A stretch of DNA of 64,000 nucleotides from CAVPTL01 sp963727235. Lineage in GTDB: Bacteria; Actinomycetota; Thermoleophilia; Gaiellales; JAICJC01. The translations under genes were made by a program, and so were the position numbers. The stretch is taken from contig CAVSFZ010000025.1 in NCBI GenBank assembly GCA_963727235.1, forward strand, positions 48,680 to 112,679, written 5' to 3'. Under the pieces are notes generated by a model. The model searched no databases. It saw only the letters and a program-made list of their open reading frames with translations, and was not told where the DNA came from. The stretch's first letter is position 1; each line of letters starts with the position of its first letter. This document shows, piece after piece, positions 8,771 through 15,805 of this stretch.

Positions 8771-8804
8771 AATTGACTTTCACTCGCACGGCCAACTGGC
8801 GTTT
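8771..8804. repeat. 34-base repeat, copy 1 (operator-like)
   Basis: Starts AATTGACTTTCACT and ends GGCCAACTGGCGTTT; about 27 of 34 positions match copy 2. Each copy has a CCA-NN-TGG inverted core and a TTGAC hexamer. It lies 59 bases upstream of the HTH gene start, in its promoter region. Confidence 0.6.
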
Positions 8805-8838
8805 CCACGCGATCCCGGGCCCAAATGTCTCGAAACTC

Positions 8839-8872
8839 AATTGACATTCGCTGGGACCGCCAAATGGCGTTT
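8839..8872. repeat. 34-base repeat, copy 2 (operator-like)
   Basis: Starts AATTGACATTCGCT and ends CGCCAAATGGCGTTT, with a CGCCA-AA-TGGCG inverted core. It lies 68 bases after copy 1, about 6.5 helical turns. Confidence 0.6.
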
Positions 8873-8875
8873 GGG

Positions 8876-9019
8876 GTGCGGAAGCGGTTCGGGGGCGGTT
8901 GGGGGTCGTGCTCGCCGCCGGCAGCCAGCCGGCTCTCCGGTGGAGCGCTGGCTGCCGGCTGGCGTTGGGGTCGGTGTGGGGGTTGGTGCTGGAGGGAGGG
9001 ATTCGAGGTCGCGGGTTGC
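8876..9019. repeat. About 140-base direct repeat, copy A, with strong hairpin
   Basis: Near-identical to 9081-9225 at an offset of 205 bases. The core holds a perfect 13-base inverted repeat (GCCGGCAGCCAGC at 8917-8929 and its complement at 8947-8959) with a CTCC-GGT-GGAG mini-hairpin in the loop. The gap 8713-9375 shows no convincing gene; frames across it are repetitive G/R/P-rich shadows. Confidence 0.85.
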
Positions 9020-9080
9020 GGGCGGTCAACCGGGGCGGCCGGCCCATTCCGAGCGTGCTCGCGGGAATCCCAACTCCGAG

Positions 9081-9225
9081 GTGTGGGAGCGGTTCGCCGC
9101 GGCCTGGGAGACGTGCTCGCCGCCGGCAGCCAGCCGGCTCTCCGGTGGAGCGCTGGCTGCCGGCTGGCGTTGGGGTCGGGGTGAGGGGGTTGGTGCTGGA
9201 GGAGGGGTTCGAGGTCGCGGGTTGC
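9081..9225. repeat. About 140-base direct repeat, copy B, with strong hairpin
   Basis: Second copy; hairpin arms at 9122-9134 and 9152-9164 are identical to copy A, while flanks have diverged by small indels. The hairpin conservation suggests selection on structure or recent duplication of a hairpin element. Confidence 0.85.
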
Positions 9226-9362
9226 AGGCATTTGTCGGAGGTGTCCGGACCACCCCGCGCGTCTCGCGCGCGACACTCCAAAAGCAATGATCAAACCAAA
9301 AAGGTGACGGCCAGGGGAGAGGCGCTCCTCCGTTTGCGCACCCCCAGCGGCGGGGTCGCCGA

Positions 9363-9368
9363 TAGACT
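9363..9368 (+). promoter_or_regulatory. -10 element, leaderless start of aminotransferase gene
   Basis: TAGACT with 7 bases to the ATG at 9376. Confidence 0.6.
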
Positions 9369-9375
9369 CGCGGCC

Positions 9376-10668
9376 ATGACCATCTCTGATATCGACTACT
9401 CAATGACCGCCAGCCCGGGCAAGGTCTTGCCGATCGCCGAGCGTGCCCACGGCTGTTACATCGAGGCCGGCGGGCGCACCTACCTGGACGCCTGCGGAGG
9501 CGCCATGGTGATGCTGCTCGGCCACAGCCATCCGCGGCTGGTCAAGGCGCTCGAACGCCAGGCCCACGAGCTCGCGTTCACGTACCGCTTCTCGTTCCGA
9601 AACCAGCCGATGCTGGACCTCGCCGAGCGCATCCGGCGGGTCGCGCCCGGCGAGCTCGAGTGGTGTTTCTTCAACTCCTCGGGCTCCGAAGCCAACGAGT
9701 CGGCGATGCATCTGGCGGTGCTCTACTGGGAGCTCCAGGGTAAGCCCGGCAAGATCGAGTTCCTGTCGCGCGTCACCAGCTATCACGGGTCCACGCTGGG
9801 CGCCCTCTCGCTCTCCGGTTCGCGCTGGCGGGCGCCGTTCGAGCTGCTGCTCCAAAAGTATGCGACGGTGCCCAACTCGGACACCGCCGAGGAGGGCGCC
9901 GCGGCACTCGAGGCCGCCATCCGGTCGCGCGGTGCTGATCACGTCGCCGCGTTCGTGCTCGAGCCGATGACCGGCTCGTCCGGCGCGGCGGTCGACCTGC
10001 CCGACGGCTACCTGAGCGCCGTCCGCGAGGTCTGCGACCGCCACGACGTGCTGCTGGTCGCAGACGAGATCGTGACCGGCTTCGGGCGCACCGGCAAGTG
10101 GTTCGCCAGCGAGCACTTCGGCGCAACGCCGGACGTGATCACCTTCGGCAAAGGCATCGGCGGCGGCGTGATTCCGCTCTCCGGGATGGTGGCGACCAAA
10201 CGGATCCGCGAGGTCGTGTCCGAATCGCCGTCAGGGTTCTCCTACGGCCACACCTTCTCCGGCTACCCGCTTGGCTGCGCCGTCGGCTGCGAGGTGATCG
10301 ACATCGTCGAGGATGAGGGCCTGGTGCAGGCCTCCGCCGACAAGGGTGCGCGTCTGCGCACGATGCTGGAGGAGCTGCAGAGCCGCCACCCGATCATGCA
10401 CGCGCTGCGTGGCCGCGGCCTGCTGCAGGGAGTCGAGCTTCGTCACCCCTCGGGCATCCGCTTCGCTGACTCCGACGGCATCTCCTACGGGCTTGCGGGA
10501 GCGGCTCGCGAGCGCGACCTGATGATCTACGGCTGCCCGACCCCTGTCGGCAACGAGCATATGGATGCGATCTTGCTCGCTCCTCCTCTGATCATCACCG
10601 ACAACGAGGTGGATGAGCTGATCACCAAGCTCGACGCCGCGCTGGAGGCGGTCGAGCACAAGCTGTGA
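9376..10668 (+). CDS. Class III PLP-dependent aminotransferase
   Basis: Fold-type I transaminase of the omega-amino acid/adenosylmethionine-8-amino-7-oxononanoate group (430 aa). Key features: Y-L-D-A-C-G-G-A near residue 36, the FFNSSGSEANE phosphate-binding motif, SYHGSTLGALSLSG, VADEIVTGFGRTG with the PLP-ring aspartate, and the Schiff-base lysine Lys259 in TFGKGIGGG. These enzymes move amino groups from omega-amines, gamma-aminobutyrate or similar donors to a 2-oxoacid. The start at 9376 is set by the leaderless -10 element; upstream codons fall in the repeat region. It is coupled by a GTGA overlap to a PLP amino-acid decarboxylase, suggesting both act on one amine pathway. Exact substrate unknown. 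Confidence 0.9.
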   Translation: MTISDIDYSMTASPGKVLPIAERAHGCYIEAGGRTYLDACGGAMVMLLGHSHPRLVKALERQAHELAFTYRFSFRNQPMLDLAERIRRVAPGELEWCFFNSSGSEANESAMHLAVLYWELQGKPGKIEFLSRVTSYHGSTLGALSLSGSRWRAPFELLLQKYATVPNSDTAEEGAAALEAAIRSRGADHVAAFVLEPMTGSSGAAVDLPDGYLSAVREVCDRHDVLLVADEIVTGFGRTGKWFASEHFGATPDVITFGKGIGGGVIPLSGMVATKRIREVVSESPSGFSYGHTFSGYPLGCAVGCEVIDIVEDEGLVQASADKGARLRTMLEELQSRHPIMHALRGRGLLQGVELRHPSGIRFADSDGISYGLAGAARERDLMIYGCPTPVGNEHMDAILLAPPLIITDNEVDELITKLDAALEAVEHKL

Positions 10669-12089
10669 GCCGTGGGCCGTCCAATGACGAGTTGCGCGCG
10701 GCGCTGCACCGGGCCGCGGACTGGGCGGCGGATTTCGTCGAGCACGTGGATCAGCTGCCCGTCGGCTCGCGCGTCCGGCCGGGGGAGGTCAGAGCCGCGC
10801 TGCCACAGCACCCGCCGGCTGCCGGCGAGTCGCTCCAAGCCATGATCGACGACGTCGACCGGGTGATCGTGCCGGGGTTGACGCACTGGAACCATCCCGG
10901 TTTTCTCGCGTACTTCGCCAACACCGGTTCGGGCCCGGGGATCCTCGCCGAGATGATGGCGGCGACCCTGAACGTGAATGCGATGCTGTGGCAGACCTCG
11001 CCGGCGGCCACCGAGCTCGAGCAGGTCGTGCTGGAGTGGGCGGCGGAGCTCGTTGGATTGCCCGCCGGGCTGTTTGGCCAGATCACCGACTCGGCGTCGA
11101 CCTCGACCTTCACCGCGCTCGCCGGAGCCCGTGAGGCCGCCGGTCAAGACGTGCGCGAGCGGGGGATGGCCGGTCGGTCTGACCTGCCTCAGCTGCGGGT
11201 GTACGCGTCCCGCGAAGCCCACTCGTCGGTCGAGAAGGCGTGCATCGCACTGGGGCTGGGCCGCGACGGCTTCGTGGCTGTCGGCGTCGACGATCAGTAC
11301 CGCATGAAGGTCGACGAGCTGACCGCGGCGATCGAGGCCGACGTCGCGGCCGGACGGCGCCCGATCGCGGTCGTGGCGACGGTCGGGACGACCTCGTCGA
11401 CCAGCATCGACCCGGTCGGTGAGATCGCCGACGTGTGCGCCCGGCTCGGACTGTGGCTGCACGTGGACGCGGCCTACGGCGGAGCCGCCGCGGTGGTGCC
11501 GGAGATGCGGTGGGTGCTCGACGACTGTGACCGTGCGGACTCGATCGTGATCAACCCGCACAAGTGGATGCTGGTGCCGATGGACTGCAGCCTGCTGTGG
11601 ACATCGCGCCCCGAATCGCTGCGCGCGGCCTTCTCATTGGTGCCCGACTACCTGCGCACCGGACAGGACGAGGTCGTCAACCTGATGGACTACGGCCTGA
11701 CGCTGGGCCGGCGGTTTCGGTCACTGAAGCTGTGGATGGTGCTGCGCGCCTACGGCGCGGAGGGCATGGCAGACGTGATCGGCGAGCACATGCGACTCGG
11801 CCGGCTGGTGGAGTCGTGGGCAGACGCCGCGTCTGACTGGGAGTTACTGGCGCCGGTACCGTTCTCGACGGTCAACCTCCGCCATCGTCCACCGGGTGTG
11901 GACGACGAGACCGAGCTCGAACGGCACAACCAAGCCATCCTGCAGTCGGTGAACGACTCCGGAAAGGTGTATCTCTCGCACACTCGGCTGGGAGGGCGGT
12001 TCGCCATACACCTGGCGGTGGGCAACGGGGCCACCGACGAAGCCCATGTGAGCCGCGCTTGGGAGCTCCTGCAGGAGGCTGCGGGCTAG
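10665..12089 (+). CDS. PLP-dependent amino acid decarboxylase (group II, aromatic/DABA type)
   Basis: 474-aa decarboxylase of the AADC/Pyridoxal_deC family. Seen: the N-terminal HWNHPGFLAYFANTGS substrate-site loop, TDSASTSTFTAL, the stacking histidine in YASREAHSSVEKA, HVDAAYGGAA with the pyridine-N aspartate, and the PLP lysine Lys300 in INPHKWM. Such enzymes make tyramine, tryptamine, phenylethylamine or diaminopropane by losing CO2. GTG start in a GTGA overlap with the aminotransferase gene, so translation is coupled. The end overlaps the convergent permease gene by 4 bases. Together the pair could make and then deaminate (or the reverse) a biogenic amine. Confidence 0.9.
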   Translation: MSRGPSNDELRAALHRAADWAADFVEHVDQLPVGSRVRPGEVRAALPQHPPAAGESLQAMIDDVDRVIVPGLTHWNHPGFLAYFANTGSGPGILAEMMAATLNVNAMLWQTSPAATELEQVVLEWAAELVGLPAGLFGQITDSASTSTFTALAGAREAAGQDVRERGMAGRSDLPQLRVYASREAHSSVEKACIALGLGRDGFVAVGVDDQYRMKVDELTAAIEADVAAGRRPIAVVATVGTTSSTSIDPVGEIADVCARLGLWLHVDAAYGGAAAVVPEMRWVLDDCDRADSIVINPHKWMLVPMDCSLLWTSRPESLRAAFSLVPDYLRTGQDEVVNLMDYGLTLGRRFRSLKLWMVLRAYGAEGMADVIGEHMRLGRLVESWADAASDWELLAPVPFSTVNLRHRPPGVDDETELERHNQAILQSVNDSGKVYLSHTRLGGRFAIHLAVGNGATDEAHVSRAWELLQEAAG

Positions 12090-13144
12090 CCGGGTTCGGC
12101 TGCGGCCGTCGCCGGCGGCGCGGGAGTTGTGCGGCGGCGGTCGGCGAGCAGGTCGCGCGCGATCACCTGAATCGAGCCCGCCACCGGGATCGCGACCAGT
12201 GCGCCCAGAACTCCCAGAAGCGCGCCTCCCATGAGCACTGCCACCAGCACCAGGAACGCCGAGAGCTGCACCGTCTTGCGATACACGATCGGCTGCAGCA
12301 CGTGGTTTTCGACCTGCTGATAGACGATGTTGATGACCAGCATGATGATGCCCGCTGTTGGCCCCTGTGCGGCGAACGCCACGCCGATGGCGGCGATCGC
12401 TCCGACGGTCGCGCCGATCAGCGGCACCAGGTCGAAGACGCCCATGAGGATCCCCAGAGCCGCCGCATAGGGCACTCCCAGGATCCACAGCGAGATGCCG
12501 GTGACGAGGCCCGCGATCACCGAGATCGCCAGGTTTCCGATCACATAGCCGCCCACTTGGCGGTTGACATCCATCGCCAGTCGGCTGACCCGCTCTGCGC
12601 GCTTTTCCGGGAGGAGTGAGAGCACCCCGGCGCTGAGGGTGGGGAGCTCGAGCATCAGGAACAGGGTCAGGAAGATCGCCGTGATCGTCTCGGCCACGCC
12701 GGTGACCACCTTGTCGGCTGCGCCGAACACCTTCTCTGGCAGCTTTCCGGCCGCCGCGCTGGCCTTCGAGACAAGGTGGTAGCGCTTGTTGAGGTCGTTC
12801 AGGGTGGGGTCCTTCTTGAGCTTGTCCACGTACCCCGGCGCCGCCTCTTGGAGGTTGTCGGTCTGGTTGATGATGGGCACGGCCAGCGCCGTCACGAACA
12901 ACCCGATCAGCACCAGCAGGCCGGTGAACACCGAAGCGACAGCAAGTCCGCGCGGAAGCCAGCGCTGCACCAGCACCACGGCCGGGTTCAGGGCCACCGC
13001 CAGAAACAGCGACACCGCGAGCAGGATCAGCACGCCACGGGCGGCGCTCAGGACCTCGACCAGCGCGAATGCGGCCAGCACGATCGTGAGCACCTTGACC
13101 ACGGTGCGCGCTCTCACCTCGACCAACATCTGCTGGGGTTTCAT
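12086..13144 (-). CDS. AI-2E family (PerM-like) membrane permease
   Basis: 352 aa with about seven or eight membrane segments: two N-terminal pairs (about 15-60 and 65-95), a soluble insert (about 100-160, D-L-N-K-R-Y), then a C-terminal bundle with the family-typical DLVPLIGATVGAI and GALVAIPVAGSIQVI. Family members export small molecules or ions; the autoinducer-2 name is historical and no AI-2 role is implied. The ATG at 13144 is used; no obvious SD or TANNNT precedes it, so the start is less sure. Downstream of the LytR_C gene on the same strand, 41 bases away. Confidence 0.85.
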   Translation of the reverse strand: MKPQQMLVEVRARTVVKVLTIVLAAFALVEVLSAARGVLILLAVSLFLAVALNPAVVLVQRWLPRGLAVASVFTGLLVLIGLFVTALAVPIINQTDNLQEAAPGYVDKLKKDPTLNDLNKRYHLVSKASAAAGKLPEKVFGAADKVVTGVAETITAIFLTLFLMLELPTLSAGVLSLLPEKRAERVSRLAMDVNRQVGGYVIGNLAISVIAGLVTGISLWILGVPYAAALGILMGVFDLVPLIGATVGAIAAIGVAFAAQGPTAGIIMLVINIVYQQVENHVLQPIVYRKTVQLSAFLVLVAVLMGGALLGVLGALVAIPVAGSIQVIARDLLADRRRTTPAPPATAAAEPG

Positions 13145-13185
13145 ATCGCAGACCAGTTCGAGGTCGGCGAGCGTACCCCTGCGGT

Positions 13186-13827
13186 TTAGGTGGTGCTGGG
13201 CAGGCCCTCCGGCCCCAGGACGATCGCCACGGTGGTCAGGTCGGCGGGAACCCCGGTGGCGTCGGCGAGTGCCACCGGCTTGCCCAGTCCGAGCTGGGCG
13301 GCCACGGCTTTGGCGGGGGCCTTCTTCCCAGGCGGGTACACCACCTGGGTGGAGTCGACGGTGACACCGCCGTCGGTATCGGTGGTGTCGACGATCTTCC
13401 AGCCGGCCTGGGTGAGGGTGTTCTGAGCGTCACCGGCCGCTCCGGTGATGCCGTTGCCGTTGACGATTGTGACCTTCACCTCTTGCCACGGGATCGGATT
13501 GGCGCCACCGCCGGTGGTGCCGGTCGAGCCCGGCGGGTTGCCGCCGGTTGAGGTTTGCGGCTGTGTGTTGCCGGAAGCCGGTTTGGAGCTGGCGTCGCTG
13601 GAGGATCCCGTCGCGTCGCGAATCACCCAGAACAGCGCCAAGACGGCCACAATCAGCGCGATCACCGACAGCACCCTGGCGGTGGGGAAGCCGCGTCCGC
13701 GGGCGGCGATTCCCTGAGCCTCCAGGCGCCGGGTGAACCAGTCATCCAATCCCTCGTCGCCCCGCGGAGGCCCCACGGGCGCGGCTGGGATCTGAGGGTC
13801 GTCATCTCGTGTTTCGGTTCGTGCCAT
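13186..13827 (-). CDS. Membrane-anchored protein with LytR C-terminal domain
   Basis: 213 aa. A cytoplasmic N-terminus (about 1-45) with WFTRRLEAQG is followed by one membrane helix (about 50-70), an extracellular Ser/Thr/Gly/Pro-rich linker (about 72-110), and a LytR_C domain (about 113-205) with VTIVNGNGITGAA, an aged TQVVYPPG strand and TTVAIVLGPEG. The domain is found at the end of LytR-CpsA-Psr wall-polymer ligases and alone in actinobacteria, where it probably works at the wall. Here the ligase domain is missing, as in the stand-alone form. A GAGG sits before the ATG. It is divergent from the serine hydrolase gene, with a perfect 20-base palindrome between them. Confidence 0.85.
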   Translation of the reverse strand: MARTETRDDDPQIPAAPVGPPRGDEGLDDWFTRRLEAQGIAARGRGFPTARVLSVIALIVAVLALFWVIRDATGSSSDASSKPASGNTQPQTSTGGNPPGSTGTTGGGANPIPWQEVKVTIVNGNGITGAAGDAQNTLTQAGWKIVDTTDTDGGVTVDSTQVVYPPGKKAPAKAVAAQLGLGKPVALADATGVPADLTTVAIVLGPEGLPSTT

Positions 13828-13844
13828 AACCTCGAAGCTGTTGG

Positions 13845-13864
13845 GTGAAACGGCGCCGTTTCAC
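13845..13864. promoter_or_regulatory. Perfect 20-base palindrome, probable operator
   Basis: GTGAAACGGCGCCGTTTCAC is an exact 10+10 inverted repeat lying between the divergent genes 13827 (minus) and 13891 (plus). It covers the place expected for the -35 region of the rightward promoter, so a dimeric repressor bound here could control both genes. The cognate regulator is not next to it. Confidence 0.75.
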
Positions 13865-13875
13865 ATCACTCTGCC

Positions 13876-13881
13876 TAGGAT
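13876..13881 (+). promoter_or_regulatory. -10 element before serine hydrolase gene
   Basis: TAGGAT with 9 bases to the ATG at 13891; near-leaderless transcript expected. Confidence 0.5.
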
Positions 13882-13890
13882 GATGCGCCG

Positions 13891-14892
13891 ATGCCCCTGC
13901 AAATCATAGATACCTGGACACAAACGTCAAACGTCCCGGCTGTTGCAGCGGCCGTAATTGGGCCACACGGGGAACTTGAATCCAGGCTCGCAGGTGTGGC
14001 TGCCGGCTCCAGTCTATTCGCACTCGCGTCACTGACAAAGCCGCTTGTGGCAACAGCGGTGATGATTGCAGTGGAGGAGGGGGCACTGGAACTCGACGCT
14101 CCTGTCGCCGAATACCTGTCCCAGTATCGCGATCAGAGCCGGCGGGCGATCACTCCGCGGCACCTCCTGTCTCACGCCTCCGGGTTGCCCGAGGTCGGTC
14201 CTCGCGGCGTCGCGGCGGTCGACGTCGAGCCGGTGTGTGCTCCCGCGACGCGCAGGATCTACTCCAACGAGGGGTACGCGGTATTGGGCGAGCTGATCGC
14301 GCAGTCGACCGGCATCGATCACGCCTCGTACGTGCGTGAGGCGGTGTTCGAACCACTGGCGATGGATGCGTTTCTGGGCCTGCCGGAGAGCGAGTACGGG
14401 CGGGCGCTGGATGTGCGCGAGCCTGGCCTGGCCGGCTCGGGAATCGCACTCTTCAACAGCGCCGAGTGGCGCCGGCGAGCCACCGCGGCGGGCGGTGCAT
14501 TTGCCACGGCGGAGGCATACGGGCGATTCGTCCAGCTGTTGCTGAGCGGCGGTGCACCGCTGCTCGCGCCCGAGACGTTCGCCGAGATGACCGCCGTCGC
14601 CTATCCCGGACTGGCCGGCGGCATCGAGTCGTTTCGAACCTGGGACGTCGCCGATTGGTCGCTGGGATGCGAAGTCCGAGGCACGAAGGAGCCGCACTGG
14701 ACAGGCACCCGCACCTCGTCGGAATCGCTGTCGCATTTCGGGGCATCGGGAACAGTGTTCTTCGCCGACCCGGCGGCGGGGGTGGGGCTGGTGTGCCTCG
14801 CCAATCGCAGCACCTACTCGGGCTGGAGCATGGGGCCCGGCGCCTGGCCCGACCTGTGCGACGGTGTGATCGAGCAGTGGGGCTCGCGGTGA
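13891..14892 (+). CDS. Serine hydrolase of the beta-lactamase / class C PBP family
   Basis: 333 aa with the three motifs of the family: Ser47-Leu-Thr-Lys50 (SxxK nucleophile and base), Tyr124-Ser-Asn126 (YxN), and His282-Phe-Gly284 (HxG, in place of KTG). HLLSHASGLPEVG is the usual strand after the first motif. No signal peptide is visible, so it is probably a cytoplasmic esterase or peptidase rather than a cell-wall enzyme or antibiotic-resistance lactamase. It ends in a GTGA overlap with a NUDIX hydrolase gene. Near-leaderless promoter with a 20-base palindrome upstream points to repressor control. Confidence 0.88.
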   Translation: MPLQIIDTWTQTSNVPAVAAAVIGPHGELESRLAGVAAGSSLFALASLTKPLVATAVMIAVEEGALELDAPVAEYLSQYRDQSRRAITPRHLLSHASGLPEVGPRGVAAVDVEPVCAPATRRIYSNEGYAVLGELIAQSTGIDHASYVREAVFEPLAMDAFLGLPESEYGRALDVREPGLAGSGIALFNSAEWRRRATAAGGAFATAEAYGRFVQLLLSGGAPLLAPETFAEMTAVAYPGLAGGIESFRTWDVADWSLGCEVRGTKEPHWTGTRTSSESLSHFGASGTVFFADPAAGVGLVCLANRSTYSGWSMGPGAWPDLCDGVIEQWGSR

Positions 14893-15422
14893 GTGCGCAC
14901 ACCGGCTGGAAGCACTGCCCTCGATGTGGCGGCCCGCTTCGCATCGGTCCGGTCGATTCGGGGGAGGAGCGGCTTCACTGTCCCGCCTGCGGGTTGGTGC
15001 TGTACGACAATCCAGCGCCCACCGCGACTGCCGTCGTGACTCGCGCCGACGGCGCCATCCTGCTCACCCGGCGTGCCATCGAGCCTGCCATCGGCATGCT
15101 CGACCTGCCGGGAGGGTTCATCGAGGCGGGCGAGGATCCTGAGCAGGCGGTCAAACGCGAATTGCTGGAGGAAACCGGCCTCGAGATCGAGCTGACCGGC
15201 TACGTGGGCGCGATTGCCGATCGGTACGGCGACGGCGCCCACACACTCAATCTGTACTACACGGCGGTTGTGAGCGGCGGCCGGGAGCGTGCGGCGTCGG
15301 ATGTCAGCGAGATCGTCTGGCTTCTTCCAGAGGAGCTTCCAGCCCGCTCCCAGATTGCCTTTGCCAACGGCGCCGATGCACTGGAACGGGTGCTCGGTCA
15401 CCCGCTGCGGTCTGACCTGTAA
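14889..15422 (+). CDS. NUDIX hydrolase with N-terminal zinc ribbon
   Basis: 177 aa. An N-terminal zinc ribbon (Cys10, Cys13, Cys31, Cys34) precedes a NUDIX domain with a complete box: GGFIEAGEDPEQAVKREL then LEETG, matching Gx5Ex7REUxEExGU. Zinc-ribbon NUDIX proteins include the NudC NADH/NAD-cap pyrophosphatase group; without the NudC SQPWPFPxS tail I call only a nucleoside-diphosphate-linked hydrolase. The GTG at 14889 overlaps the stop of the serine hydrolase gene; longer upstream frames lie inside that gene. Confidence 0.9.
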   Translation: MSAHTGWKHCPRCGGPLRIGPVDSGEERLHCPACGLVLYDNPAPTATAVVTRADGAILLTRRAIEPAIGMLDLPGGFIEAGEDPEQAVKRELLEETGLEIELTGYVGAIADRYGDGAHTLNLYYTAVVSGGRERAASDVSEIVWLLPEELPARSQIAFANGADALERVLGHPLRSDL

Positions 15423-15549
15423 TCAAAGGGTAAAGGCCGCGGTGCTTGTGGCCGATCAAATGAGCATCGGAGCCTTCGACCAAGGACTTTCGGGCCGGAG
15501 GCGGAAATCGCGTCATCCGGGCTACGACCCCCGCCCGGAGGAAGTGACC

Positions 15550-15696
15550 ATGGACGACCTGCATGACAAGCATGTGGAGATCGATGAGCGCTGGCTCTCG
15601 GAATGGTTCGAGTTCGGCTTCTCCGAGCTGAGCACGTACCTGGCCAAGCACGCCGCTTTCGACGACTACTGCCATCGGCATGAAACTGACTTCTAG
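15550..15696 (+). CDS. 48-aa hypothetical protein
   Basis: Small acidic, aromatic-rich protein starting MDDLHDKHVEIDERW and ending DYCHRHETDF. The ATG follows a good Shine-Dalgarno (GGAGGAAG, 5-6 bases away), unlike most genes here. Residue pattern (WLSEWFEFGFSEL) suggests an amphipathic helix. No relatives recognised. It lies alone between the NUDIX and ileS genes; 15423-15549 shows no gene. Confidence 0.65.
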   Translation: MDDLHDKHVEIDERWLSEWFEFGFSELSTYLAKHAAFDDYCHRHETDF

Positions 15697-15792
15697 TCGG
15701 TCAAAAGCCCTCTGGTACCACCGCCCCCCGCGGTACTGACGCCTAGCAGCGGTGTTGGCGCCACCCTGGGGAGGCACGGCCTGCGCGCGCAA

Positions 15793-15798
15793 TACAAT
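15793..15798 (+). promoter_or_regulatory. -10 element, leaderless start of ileS
   Basis: TACAAT with exactly 7 bases to the ATG at 15806. No T-box-like leader is possible with such a promoter. Confidence 0.6.
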
Positions 15799-15805
15799 CC
15801 CGCGC

